DNA of 64,000 bases, from positions 116,469,860 through 116,533,859 of the forward strand of contig CM054181.1 of NCBI GenBank assembly GCA_028829895.1, in the 5' to 3' direction. Position numbers and translations under genes: made by a program. The DNA is from Sinotaia quadrata (lineage: Eukaryota; Mollusca; Gastropoda; Architaenioglossa; Viviparidae). The notes under the pieces were generated by a model. It did no database searches and was not told the DNA's origin. It was given only the letters and a program-made list of their open reading frames with translations. Of the stretch, positions 45,888 through 58,436 are shown piece by piece. Each line of letters begins with the position of its first letter. The stretch's first letter is position 1.

Positions 45888-47363
45888 ATGGCGGGGCTGT
45901 ACACAAGAGAGCCGTCGATAGCGCCGACTATTCCCTGGCTGTTTTCTTTCGGAAGAATTTGTATATTGTTCTCGTGTACTTCTTCGCTGGTCAGACCGTT
46001 GCTTGTGCTACTGGTCGTGCTGTTAGCTGTCTGTGACACTGCAATGGCAGCGGATGCTGGGAGTACACCAGATACGAGCTCTGTATGTGTTTTGAAGGGG
46101 CGAATTTACACGAGTCGATTATGGTACGGTTATCTGATCGACAAAGCCTTTCACAGAGACTACGCTAAGATACAGTACCAAATTTCCTACCCGGTCAGAG
46201 AATGCTGTACCAACCTCCTCATTTACTACGACGACCAAATCAAGCAGCTCGCTCAAGACATGACGTGCGAGGACAGAGAGAGGATACTGCCTGCCAACAA
46301 CAATCAGATCATTCCTCTACACATCCACAACCGAACGGTCGGGTGTTCTGTATGGAATGAGACAGGGGAACCATACTATGTGTGTGTCGGGGAGAGAATC
46401 TTTAGATCCAGTGGGCCGAGAACCTGGTACTTTGCCCTTAGTCGCTGCCAGGCCAACACACCACTCACTCTCAATTATGCCTTTAATGTGTCTGGTTACT
46501 ATGGCGAATGTGAGGATGACCCTTTAGTCAAGACCTATATCCCCCCCTCGCCAAAAGACGATAGCAACAAGTATGTTTCGCTCGCCCTAGGGGTCGTCGC
46601 TGGGGTGGCGGTCATCGCCGCTGTTGTCTTCTTCGCCCTGTGGTTCATCGCACGCCGCCGTGCAGCCAACAGCAAAGGTAGCAGTGTGACGTCATCTCAA
46701 GCAACTATGACGCAAGACGACATCTTTTACGTCAACCCGTCCTTGAGCGACCGTGAGCAAGCGGACTACAACAGCCAAGCGAGCTCGGAAAATTACTACG
46801 AAGTAATTCCAGAGCGACGAAGCTACGAAAGCATCAACCCACACTTGCTAGCCGCGGGGCCTGGTGGTGTCGGGGGTTCGAACCATCACCCATTGGCCCA
46901 CCAACATCCGCTGAACCACCTCCACCCAGTACACGCTCACGGAGCTCATGCTCGGCAACTGCACTTTCACCCTGGCCCGCACGCACATGCCACTCACGTC
47001 AAAGATTCGGCATTCCATCGCCCCCACCCCATGGGATATGTGTTTGATGACTACCCCCCACCCCCATACCAACCGCCACGCATGATGGGAGCGCCACGCC
47101 ACCATACCTTACACCACCCAACCCCTCAGCACCACCACACCCTCTCCCTCCCAATGGCTTCTCGACCCCGTGCACCCATCTTGGCCCCTACCCACGCGGC
47201 CACCCTCAGCTACCCCGTTGTGCCACCTCCGGCCCCAGCACCCGTTCTCATCAACAACGCTTCCAGCATCAACAACGGTAACAACAACGGAGCTCTCACT
47301 ACCACCACCACTGCCACTACAACAACCAACACAGTGTCCCTTCAAGGTGAGACAAGTGCATGA
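45888..47363 (+). CDS. Type I membrane protein with GPR180/TMEM145-type ectodomain
   Basis: The ORF opens at ATG 45,723 (TAA directly before it, weak context). ATG 45,888 (A at -3, G at +4) is the best start and gives 491 residues; numbering here is from the long form (546). A signal peptide core at 89-105 (LVRPLLVLLVVLL) is followed by a likely cleavage after AMA (109). The ectodomain (about 120-265) matches the N-terminal GOLD-like domain of GPR180/TMEM145: YP-x-x-x-CC-x-N-x-L-x-Y-x-D at 156-170, N-x-Q-x-I near 193-197, Cys at 161, 162, 182, 208, 221 and 242, and R-x-W-Y-x-ALS-x-C near 233-242. N-glycosylation sequons lie at N203, N212 and N255. One transmembrane helix (284-310) followed by RRR replaces the family's seven-helix region. 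The tail is His/Pro-rich with YVN (336), YEVI (359), YESI (368), PPPY (446-449) and Asn/Thr runs. The annotated stop may be bypassed by a donor at 47,346. The ligand is unknown. Confidence 0.85.
   Translation: MAGLYTREPSIAPTIPWLFSFGRICILFSCTSSLVRPLLVLLVVLLAVCDTAMAADAGSTPDTSSVCVLKGRIYTSRLWYGYLIDKAFHRDYAKIQYQISYPVRECCTNLLIYYDDQIKQLAQDMTCEDRERILPANNNQIIPLHIHNRTVGCSVWNETGEPYYVCVGERIFRSSGPRTWYFALSRCQANTPLTLNYAFNVSGYYGECEDDPLVKTYIPPSPKDDSNKYVSLALGVVAGVAVIAAVVFFALWFIARRRAANSKGSSVTSSQATMTQDDIFYVNPSLSDREQADYNSQASSENYYEVIPERRSYESINPHLLAAGPGGVGGSNHHPLAHQHPLNHLHPVHAHGAHARQLHFHPGPHAHATHVKDSAFHRPHPMGYVFDDYPPPPYQPPRMMGAPRHHTLHHPTPQHHHTLSLPMASRPRAPILAPTHAATLSYPVVPPPAPAPVLINNASSINNGNNNGALTTTTTATTTTNTVSLQGETSA
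47347..47352 (+). other. Strong splice donor just before the stop codon
   Basis: 'caag|gtgaga' at 47,346/47,347 fits the 5' splice-site consensus well and lies five codons before the TGA. The CDS may therefore continue in a downstream exon outside what I could identify. A similar 'aag|gtgaga' lies at 47,373/47,374. Confidence 0.4.
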
Positions 47364-47700
47364 CTAGTAGAAGGTGAGACTAGAGAGGGACGGGTGAAGA
47401 TGAAAACGACAGAGGTATGAAACAATTGTTTACGTTCGAGAAGATACTTGATTGTGACGTCAAAAAAAAAAAGATTATGTTTTCAGTTTTAAAGCTTGAT
47501 TGTCAGATGAATGAATCGGGTTTATTAATTATATTTCGACAGAAATAGAACAAAGTAAGAAAGTTGCATGGATACATAATTACGTTGTATGTGATTGATT
47601 TTGCTTGCGACTAATCGAATGTATGTTACACTGACAGATTTTTAAACTGAGACGGCGCAATGACGAGAGAACATAAACACAAAGACAGTGAACGAAAGGG
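47364..47700. other. 3' UTR or intron of the membrane-protein gene
   Basis: AT-rich sequence after the stop with no AATAAA in the first 300 bases. The nearest clear AATAAA I noticed is at about 48,897. Confidence 0.4.
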
Positions 47701-47702
47701 CA

Positions 47703-48138
47703 GACCCCCTGTCCAGTGCGTTACCTCTGTGGAAGCAAAGATACATATGTCCAGTGCGTTACAACTAAGAGAGTAATGATTCATGTGTCCAGTGTATTAC
47801 CACTAGGAAAGCAAATGACAAACGCGTTGTGCCGGTAAATGAATGCAGAAACACGTATACCCAGTGTGTGTCTAGTATGTACAGAACTGTCGTAAAGAAG
47901 AGACACTTTGTGTTGAGTGTGTGTACAGAACCGACTTAAAGAGGTGACACATTGTGCTAAGTGTGAATCCATTGTGTACAGAACCGACTTAAAGAGGTGA
48001 CACATTGTGCTAAGTGTGAATCTATTGTGCACAGAAACGACTTAAAGAGATGACACATTGTGTGTGCTAAGTATGAATCCATTGTGCACAGAACCGACTT
48101 AAAGAAGTGACACATTGAGTGAAGTGTGGATCTATCTG
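47703..48138. repeat. About 53-bp minisatellite
   Basis: Units with 'cagaaccgacttaaagaggt', 'gacacattgtgctaagtgtg' and 'aatccattgtg' (five copies, 47,885-48,130). They are preceded by a diverged 'gtccagtgcgttacaact' repeat (47,710-47,810). Confidence 0.85.
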
Positions 48139-49884
48139 CGTAAAGGCATTCATCAAATTCTTTGTGCTTTTCCTTCGACTTTAAAGTTCAACAACAAAGC
48201 CTAACTTTTTTTTTTTTAAGTAAAAGGAAATGATAAAAATAAGACTCAGGCCAACTTGTGTTTAAGGTTGGCGTTATTTCTTTCCTTGCTGCAAGTAACG
48301 GTCGATACAGCATTCCTCCCTACAGCAGGCTTGCTGGGCAACAGAGTGTTGCTGCCCTCATACGTACTAGTCTTAAGTCACGTGTCATTCTTGACGGTAA
48401 TGTTATCCAATGATGTGACAAACGTTTCCCCACCATGGTCGTGGCTGACTTAACTTTTTACTTCACGAATCTTCGATAGACTTTGCAAATTATTTGAAGT
48501 CTAAAAGGAATTATAAACATTGGATTTTTATTAATCACCTGTACTGTATAAGTATTTTATTTATTTTGTTTTTTTGTTAAATATATTCATCTGTTTACCA
48601 CAATTCCTCTTACAAAAAAAAAATTGTGCTGTGTTGATCATTTTTTTAAAAAATATCATTAATTAGTGTACCTGAGCAATGTATATTGTGACAGCTTAAT
48701 CATACCTACCACATGATGTATTTTCGAACTCATCCTTGCATAGTGTGCGTGAGTACTGTAAAACTTACGAGGTGAACCACATTGTTCATGATTCGGGGGA
48801 GGGGGGATATTGAATGCGAAGTGCTGATTGTGACGAATACCGTTTGCTAACACTGCTCGCCGCGTCCTCAGAAAATGCAGACTTCACTGTCAACTAAATA
48901 AATCGTGACTGTTTTAAAGGTAGACAAGCAGACGTGGATATTCGGTTGGCGAATTTTAATAAATTAGTGTTATCAAATATCAACGTCACGTGCGTGATTT
49001 TGTCAAAGTAAATATTGTATTTTTTAATTTTTTTTTTTTAGCGTCGCGTGACGTGCATGGCAACATCAAGAAAGTATACGTCACGTCCTTGTTTCTGAGC
49101 GTTCAATTCGGCTGGTTTCTGTGATTTAATCACGTGACAGCTATGATAAGCGAAATCCAGTAATTATGATATATAGCCTGTTCTCTGATCACTAATTCTA
49201 CCATTTTAACAACAACAGACAAAATACAACCGACCCACCTCCCCACCTCCAAACAAGCCAACAACAAACAGAAATAAAGAAAACGACCTGCAAGACAAGG
49301 CAAACTAACCAGTAATAAAACCTAACCATTTTGTTCACGACTTTCCACCCAAACATAACAGTTACCCCTTTGTTCCCATTACAACGTCAACAGCATACCA
49401 AACAGTAAACCCATTTCAAGCACAGCGACAAAAATGTCTGAGTAGATGTGTAGCTTGTTTGATGATGCCAGTCGCCTCAGCAAGCTTATATCGATCGACT
49501 GACAGCATGACCTAGAAGTCAGTCCGTCTGACACGCTAGTCAAGGTCAGTACGCAGGTTAAGGTCAGTACACAGGGAAGCGACATTTTTCTTTGCTCTTC
49601 TGTGCTTTGATCTGGGAACGCTTTTGGGGAAATATGAAGTTTGATTTACATCTTAAGCTCAACTCGACTGTGTTATTTTGTTAGTTTAATCGGTACTTTA
49701 ACCATTTGGTAAGGGCACTAACATTTCAATAACCCTTAACAATACGTAATTGTATCCCTTTTCGACAATTCAGTTTCATGCTTGGCCTTTTGGGTTACAT
49801 TCTTTACATTTCAGTTTATTGTGCTAGTACGTTATTTGTTTAGTCTTCACATTAATGACATGTGTATAGAAATACTGATGAAAC
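48139..49884. other. Unique DNA, no gene recognised
   Basis: Contains an open frame at 48,256-48,453 with a hydrophobic start but no ATG in good context and no known domain. AATAAA is at about 48,897, and patches with CACGTG/TCACGTG sites lie at 48,370-49,140. It may hold introns or 3' UTR of the upstream gene. Confidence 0.35.
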
Positions 49885-50010
49885 TGTTTCTACGTGGAGT
49901 TTGTACTGATGTCTATATGGAGTTTGTACTGATGACACTGTTTCTATATGGCAATTGTACTGATGACACTATTTCTATATGGAGTTTGTATTGATGATAC
50001 TGTTTCAATG
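49885..50010. repeat. Tandem repeat of about 31 bp
   Basis: Four copies with 'ggagtttgtactgatg' and 'acactgtttctatat'. Confidence 0.8.
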
Positions 50011-51084
50011 TTTTTTCTTCTTTTTTTTTTCCTCTGATCACTTGGCTGGGGAAAATGTATTTGACAGTGTAGCAGTTTAGCAGTCACCTTTTAATACGTA
50101 TCATTACAGTACCTCAATGCACTGGCTGTTGATTTGGGTGGGGTGGAGACTCCCTTCAAAACATTACCTTAAAACTGATAAAAACTATAAAAACAAAATA
50201 AAGAAACAAAACCCGCAATGTATAATTTTCCTCAAAGTTAACTAAACTGCTCTGATCGTTGCTTCTAATCTTAAAGCAAGATGTCGATAAATTGTGTTTG
50301 TATAAATATCTGACTGTTTTCTTCACTAAAAATCACATTATTATAAATTTCTCAAACTTCTTCCAGTTAATTCATTATTTAATCCCCGTCAAAATGGCAA
50401 ATGATCATTTTTAAAATTATTTTTACTTTCACAAACATACTAGTATGTTAACCATATTCTAATCTTGCCTACTTTTAAAACTACTTTGCTATTCTACTAA
50501 GTTAATATCCATCATGTGATAATTCTACGTTGACCTTTAATCGCCATGTGCTAATTCTACCTTGAAGCGCTGACTAATCATTTTAATTTAAGTTTGTTTT
50601 CATGACGACGGTCACTGAACACTGTAACTGTAACTTCCGTTTCACATCTCTTCCTCACGATTTAAAGATTTATTTTAGTCGTATATATGTTCATTATAAT
50701 TATGTGATAAGGTGAAAGGGAAAATAAATTATTACCCTTCGTTGCACAAATGATTTATTATTTCAGAGTTTTTAATAATAGTTAACACGTAGACCTATGT
50801 CTTTTTGACAATATAATTTTTCTTTTATGTGTCATTACTTTTTAAATTTATTTTAAACGTAAGTTAAATTTTGTATTTTTATTTGGATATTGATTATTTA
50901 GGAATTATGGTATGATTTTTTTTTTAATGTTATTCCTTCGATTTTTGTTTTTGTTTTCCTGTGTGGCAAATTAATTTTAAGAAATAAGTTACTGATTTGT
51001 TGGAGAAAGCGATCAATTTGTTCCAATTCTGCGCAAGAGTGAAAACAACACTGAATGATTGCTTATGGGCCGTGTAATACGGGA
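50011..51084. other. AT-rich DNA, nothing recognised
   Basis: About 1 kb of T-rich unique sequence without a supported feature. Confidence 0.4.
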
Positions 51085-51720
51085 ATGTCCACACTGAACG
51101 ATGTATGTGGGCCTAGTGATGCGGGAATATTCACACTGAATGATATATGTGGGCCTTGTGATGCGGGAATATTCACACTGAATGATATATGTGGGCCTTG
51201 TGATGCGGGAATATTCACACTGAATGATATATGTGGGCCTAGTGATGCGGGAATATTCACACTGAATGATATATGTGGGCCTTGTGATGCGGGAATATTC
51301 ACACTGAATGATATATGTGGGCCTAGTGATGCGGGAATATTCACACTGAATGATATATGTGGGCCTAGTGATGCGGGAATATTCACAATGAATTATATAT
51401 GTGGGCCTTGTGATGCGGGAATATTCACACTGAATGATATACGTGGGCCTTGTGATGCGGGAATATTCACACTGAATGATATACGTGGGCCGCGTGCAAT
51501 GTTCCTTCTACGGTGCGCGGCCGCGCAGCTCATTAGAAAATGCCGCAGTTTCAAAATTCCGCGCACAAGTTTTGGTAGAAAGCTCAAACAACCGCCAGTT
51601 CCGCGCACACAGGATACTTATTAGAGGCTGTTGTTGTTGGCCGTCTGATGTGGGAATATTCACACAGGACACTTATTAGAGGCTGTTGTTGGCCGTATGA
51701 TGTGGGAATGTTCACACCGA
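51085..51720. repeat. 42-bp minisatellite, GC-richer, with long open frame
   Basis: Ten nearly identical 42-bp units ('tgatatatgtgggccttgtg' + 'atgcgggaatattcacactg' + 'aa'), then diverged relatives to 51,720. The + frame from ATG 51,055 runs 189 codons: ten copies of a 14-residue repeat (DAGIFTLNDICGP + C/S) and a basic unique tail to TAG-region 51,624. The minus strand is open as well, and there is no signal peptide or intron signal, so coding is unlikely but not excluded. Confidence 0.88.
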
Positions 51721-52150
51721 CACGCGAATGCAACTATAAGAAAGAGGAGACAGTTATGATTATTAATGAAATGTATTAACACCAACTTCTACAAAAAGTC
51801 ACACAGTTTATATAATTATTAGTACTAATAAGTGTGCAATTAGGGATTAGCTTAGGATTTTTAGGTGATAAATCTTTGTTCTAGTTAAAGGGCAGTTAAG
51901 AAATATCTTCATCATGCGGTGTTCATGAGAAATGGATAATTAGGGAATACTTTTGTGAAATTAAATATTTAAACATTGCTATATTGAAATGGTTAATTAA
52001 GCAATGCTATTTATGCATACAACTGAACTGAGGGTTAGTTAAGCAATGTTATTTACAACTGATAGATAAAAATTTCTTTTGTTTGTTAGTTTGCATGATC
52101 GGTTCAAATCTACCTTTTTAAGTCAATGGAGCTTCAGTGGTGCTAATAAA
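51721..52150. other. AT-rich spacer
   Basis: Nothing recognised. Confidence 0.4.
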
Positions 52151-52345
52151 GAAGATATTTGGTGTGTTAGTTAAGTGAACAGGGAAACGAGTTTGTAAAG
52201 AAGATATTTGGTGTGTTAGTTAAGTGAACAGGGAAACGAGTTTGTAAAGAAGATATTTGGTGTGTTAGTTAAGCGAACAGGGAAACGAGTTTGTAAAGAA
52301 GATATTTGGTGTGTTCGTTTAGTGAACAGGGAAGGGAGTCAGTAA
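52151..52345. repeat. 51-bp tandem repeat
   Basis: Nearly four copies with 'aaagaagatatttggtgtgt' and 'gaacagggaaacgagtttgt'. Confidence 0.92.
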
Positions 52346-52880
52346 AGAAAGACAACTTGAATAAATGTTTATTTAAGGTGAAATAGCTTGGTGCTAGCCA
52401 AATAGACCTTTGAATTCCAACTGTTTAAAAGACAAACTGACTCCATGTGGCGAAGTAGTCAAATGAGTGTCCCCCCTCCCTCCCTAATACACATTTTTGA
52501 ATGAACTGCATACTTATATTACGAATTACAGATTACAAATTTAAATAATCATTGAGTCAGGCAATAATCTGAAACCCCGCCCTCTCCAATTTCAGCGACA
52601 TAGTTCTTTTGTTTATATGATATATCGGATTACATTATAAAACAGCTTAAAGATAGTACTTTTGTTTATTTCGGATTGCATTATAAAACAAATAGTTTAA
52701 GACAGTGTTCTTCCATTTATATTGGATTGCATAATAAAGCAGATAGCTTAATGACATTGCATTCTTTGGCTTATTTATATCAGATCACATAAAATATCTG
52801 ACAATAAATATCTTGTATGTCCATATTTGTTTGATAACTCTTACCCTAGGTAAACACTAGTTGTTGTTTTTTTTAAATGT
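52346..52880. other. AT-rich DNA with a weak repeat
   Basis: 52,590-52,760 has three loose copies of 'ttatatcggattgcattata' type sequence. No gene. Confidence 0.45.
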
Positions 52881-53508
52881 CCAGATCTGATAGGTAAACT
52901 GAGTGCGTGGCAAAATATACACTTTACTTCCAGATCTGATAGGTAAACTTAGTGCGTGGCAAAATATACATTTTATTTCCAGATCTGATAGGTAAACTTA
53001 GTGCGTGGCAAAATATACATTTTATTTCCAGATCTGATAGGTAAACTTAGTGCGTGGCAAAATATACACTTTACTTCCAGATCTGAATTTAAAACTTAGT
53101 GTGTGGCAAAATATACACTTTACTTCCAGATCTGGTAGGTAAACTTAGTGCGTGGCAAAATATACACTTTACTTCCAGATCTGAATTTAAACTTAGTGCG
53201 TGGCAAAATATACATTTTACTTCCAGATCTGAATTTAAACTTAGTGTGTGGCAAAATGTACACTTCCAGATCTGAATTTAAACTTAGTGCGTGGCAAAAT
53301 ATACACTTTACTTCCAGATCTGAATTTAAACTTAGTGCGTGGCAAAATATACACTTTACTTCCAGATCTGAATTTAAACTTAGTGTGTGGCAAAATATAC
53401 ACTTTACTTCCAGATCTGAATTTAAACTTAGAGTGTGGCAAAATGTACACTTCCAGATCTGAATTTAAACTTAGTGCGTGGCAAAATATACACTTTACTT
53501 CCAGTTTT
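52881..53508. repeat. 48-bp minisatellite
   Basis: About 13 copies with 'acttagtgcgtggcaaaata' and 'cactttacttccagatctga'. There are two subtypes: 'ctgataggtaa' on the left and 'ctgaatttaaa' on the right, with a shortened 'aaaatgtacacttcc' variant at 53,255 and 53,440. Open frames on both strands are by-products of the period of three. Confidence 0.94.
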
Positions 53509-53689
53509 GCTGGATTAACCTTATTCACTAGAATACGAAACGCTGCAGATATTAAATTTGAAGGATAATTATCAAAGAATTTGCCAGCAAAGTATTAGCA
53601 CATGACAGATAAAAGCCATATCAGTTGTACCAGTACATTAAGATATAATAACTATTTAACTGATTTTAAAAATATATAATTTCCGTACT

Positions 53690-54085
53690 AAATCAGCATT
53701 AAGGATCACCTCTTATAATTAAATAAGAGTACCTAATTCAGGATATATTCAGCATTAAGAATCACCGCTTATGACTAAACAAGGGCAGTTAATTCAGGAC
53801 ATATTCAGCATTAAGAATAATCTCTTTTGACAAGCAAGGACAGTTAATTCAGAACATTCAGCATTAAGAATCACCTCATTTTACCAAGCAAGGGCAGTTA
53901 ATTCAGCATTAAGGATCACCGTTTATGATTAAACAAGGGCAGTTAATTCAGAAAATATTCAGCATTAACAGTCGCCTCGTATGGTTAAGCAAAGCAGTTT
54001 AATTCAGAACATATTCAACATTTAAGGGTCACCTTATGATTAAACAAGGGCAGTTAATTCAGAACGTATACAGCATTAAACATCA
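53690..54085. repeat. About 56-bp minisatellite
   Basis: About seven diverged copies with 'cagcattaaggatcacc' and 'aaacaagggcagttaattca'. Confidence 0.85.
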
Positions 54086-54790
54086 CTAGTGGTAGCTAAA
54101 CGTAACATTAAAAATCTCTTTCATGTCCAGATTTTAGGCGTCTATTTTTAACTCTCCGAATTTATTAAGCCTAATGGAACACTGTTTTCTGTTCTAAACT
54201 TACATAAAATGTAAATGTATATATTCCTTTCTTAAAGTGACAATCAAGAAATGGAACAAAGAAGGGAAACTAACAGGTATGCAATCAGTATATTGCACAA
54301 TTTTTCTCATGATTTATTTAATTCAAGTTTGATTACGCGAATTGCTTATATATGTACAGCATGCTTAATGACGTCATTTTAACATGTATTTCGTCAGATA
54401 AAGAAATATGTGCTTTTTGGACTGAAAAACACAAACGTACGAGCATGTACCTTGACCTTACCTAAGATTCGTAGGTCAAGTCCAGTCGCTGTCTTCACAG
54501 TGTTGCACGTGACTGTTTGCAGAACACTCTCCATTAATGCGTCATTTTCATCGTGCAAGTTAATACACTGGACATTATACTAATGTACCACACAGTTTGC
54601 CATAAACAATGTATTGTTTATTTTATTTTTGTAGATGACTTGTTTTTCAACATTACTTCCCTCGCCTCCCCCCCACTTTTTTTTTTTTCACTGAACTGTA
54701 GTTGTAGGTTGTATTACGTCCAGAGTGCATTGTGAACACATTTCAGAAAGACGGTAAAAGTAAACGGGCGAAGATTTTCGCTTTCAAATG
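54086..54790. other. Unique DNA, no gene recognised
   Basis: AT-rich. The 60-codon frame at 54,553-54,735 has no recognisable domain. Confidence 0.4.
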
Positions 54791-55290
54791 AACCAGTACA
54801 GTATATACGTTATCACGTATAGTTATATATGTTATCAAGTTAACAGATATAATTCGCACATTGTCACATTAGCCACTAGTTATGTAAGTGAACAGGCATG
54901 ATGTACAAATTATCACGTTAAACCGCTAGTTCCATATCAAGTACGTTATGTAAGTAACGCACTCTCACACATTAGCCACTAGTTATATAAGTGAACATGT
55001 ATAATGTACAAATTATCACATTAGCCGTTAGTTATGAACGCTTTCAAGCGAAAAGCAATTTATATACCTTAAATAGTGAACCGTTACATATATATATTAA
55101 CACATTTTCACGCTAATGTCTTGTTACGTACATTGTCAACTGAACCGCTATGTGTAGGCACTGTTCAATGAACGGGTTCACCTCTACATTATCAGGTTAA
55201 CTGGTGTAAGTCTACATTATCATGTTAATTGGTGTAAGTCTTCATTGTCAGGTTAACTGGTGTTGATCAACATTGTCAAATTTCAAACCT
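54791..55290. repeat. Degenerate repeats
   Basis: Loose units with 'cacattagccactagttatg' (54,865-55,035) and with 'ttatcaggttaactggtgta' + 'agtctacat' (55,180-55,275). Confidence 0.6.
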
Positions 55291-55435
55291 GAATACAGTG
55301 ACATTTTCATTTGAAATTAACGTTTTGCATATTTCTTATGGGACTGTTAAATACAGTGAGCGATTGTACTACAATTGACTAAATGAACAAACATAATGAA
55401 CACGTTCACTAGGTCTGAATACAACTAATAATTTG

Positions 55436-55812
55436 AGACTACAGCTCAACTTGAACAACACATTATCTAACAGCTTAACGTGATTTGAACAACACATAAT
55501 GTAACAGCTTAACGTGATTTGAACAACACATAATGTAACAGCTTAACGTGATTTGAACAACACATTATCTAACAGCTCAACTTGAACAACACATTATATA
55601 TCTAACAGTTTAACGTGATTTGAACAACACATTATCTAACAGTTTAACGTGATTTGAACAACATATTATCTAACAGTTTAACGTAGCTTAAACAATACAT
55701 TATCTAACTGCTTAACATGACTCAAGCAACAAATTATCTATTACCGCTTAACTGTGACTTAAGCAGCAAAATACCTAACAGCTTAACGGACTTAAGCAAA
55801 ACAAATTATCAC
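55436..55812. repeat. 34-bp minisatellite
   Basis: About eleven copies with 'aacagcttaacgtgatttga' and 'acaacacattatct'. The right copies are diverged. Confidence 0.9.
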
Positions 55813-56150
55813 AGGATTATTCAAAATTGTTTAAACAGATATTCACTATGCCTTACACTACTTTAACAATAAATCATTAATCTTGTGTACAAGCTCAACA
55901 ATAAATCTTTAATATTTGCACAAGATCATTAAACAACAAATCTTTGCCCTTTGCTTGATTCCAATTAAATTATAGTTACTTTAAGTCGACATTTCTTGTT
56001 TAAAAGTTTATTCAGAAAAAAATTTACGCGTTGCTGAATACTAATTAACTTGAAAAAAAGAAAACACCGAAAACACAAAACCCTGACATAATATCATTAG
56101 CAACTTACAATTAATTAAGTAGAAAATCATATTCATCACCTTAAAAACGC
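55813..56150. other. AT-rich spacer
   Basis: Nothing recognised. Confidence 0.4.
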
Positions 56151-57015
56151 GACTTAATCTCACATAATTATATGTCGATAATTGCGCGACATCATCACAC
56201 ATAACTGTCTATCGATAATTGCGCGACATCATCACACATAACTGTCTATCGATAATTGCGCGACGTCATCAGACATAACTGTCTACCAATAATTACACAA
56301 CGTAGTCTCACATTATTTGTCTATCGATAATTGCGCGACGTCATCACACATAACTGTCTACCAATAATTACACAACGTAGTCTCACATTATTTGTCTATC
56401 GATAATTGCGCGACATCATCACACATAACTGTCTATCGATAATTGCACGACGTCATCACACATAAATGTCTATCGATAATTGCGCGACGTTATCTCATAT
56501 CGTTGTCTGTCGATAATTGCAGAACGTAGTCTCACATTAACTGTCTGTCGATAATTGCGCGAAGTAATCTAACATTAGCTGTCAATCGATAATTGCGTCA
56601 CGTAATCTCACATTGTCTATCGATAAGTGTGCGACGTGATCTCACATTAATTGCCTATCGATAAATGCGCGATACAATCACACATTCGCTGTCTATCGAT
56701 AAATGCGTGACGTAATCTCACATTAATTGCCTATCGATAATTGCGCGATATAATCACACATTCACTGTCTATCGATAAATGCGTGACGTAATCTCACATT
56801 AATTGCCTATCGATAATTGTGCGATGTAATCATACATTCACTGTCTATCGATAATTGCCTGACGTAATCTCACATTAATTGTTTATCGATAATTGCGCGA
56901 CACAATCTCACATTCATTGCCTATAGACAGTTGCGCGACGTAATCTCACATTCACTCTCCTTCGATAATTGCGCGACGTAATCTCCCGTTCATTCCCTAT
57001 CATAATTGCATGGCA
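56151..57015. repeat. CpG-dense 37-38-bp minisatellite
   Basis: About 22 copies with 'gtctatcgataattgcgcga' and 'cgtcatcacacataact'. Most units keep three or four CpGs (tatCGat, tgCGCGaCGt), so the array is a CpG-rich island in AT-rich DNA. Some units form 'gacgtcatc' ATF/CREB-like half sites. Subtypes 'taatctcacattaattgcc' and 'tcatcacacataactgtct' alternate in places. Confidence 0.93.
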
Positions 57016-57228
57016 CAGTCTCACACTATTGAAATAATAATAGAACATAAATACTGCTTTAAGATAAAGATTTGTCAGTGTTGTGGCGAAGGCACAAAAA
57101 TAAACTAATGGATTTTATTGGGATATGTTTGATCTCGATAAATTATTACTTTAAGCACTTCGAAAATTCGAAATGATTCTTTTCAGAAATATTGTCATTT
57201 TAACAAGATCAGTGATAATTCTCCGTCA
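57016..57228. other. AT-rich spacer
   Basis: Nothing recognised. Confidence 0.4.
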
Positions 57229-58385
<1,157 letters not shown>

Positions 58386-58399
58386 AAAAGTGTGTGTGC

Positions 58400-58436
<37 letters not shown>

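Noticed and set aside
45719..46039. 106-codon minus-strand frame over the membrane-protein 5' end
   Set aside because: Shadow of the coding strand in CpG-rich DNA without domain or splice support.
48256..48453. Small secreted protein starting with a hydrophobic stretch
   Set aside because: No ATG in good context at the start, no cleavage-like end, no recognisable family.
52080..52125. tRNA gene suggested by 'ggttcaaatc' followed by a T run
   Set aside because: No box A or cloverleaf-forming sequence upstream.
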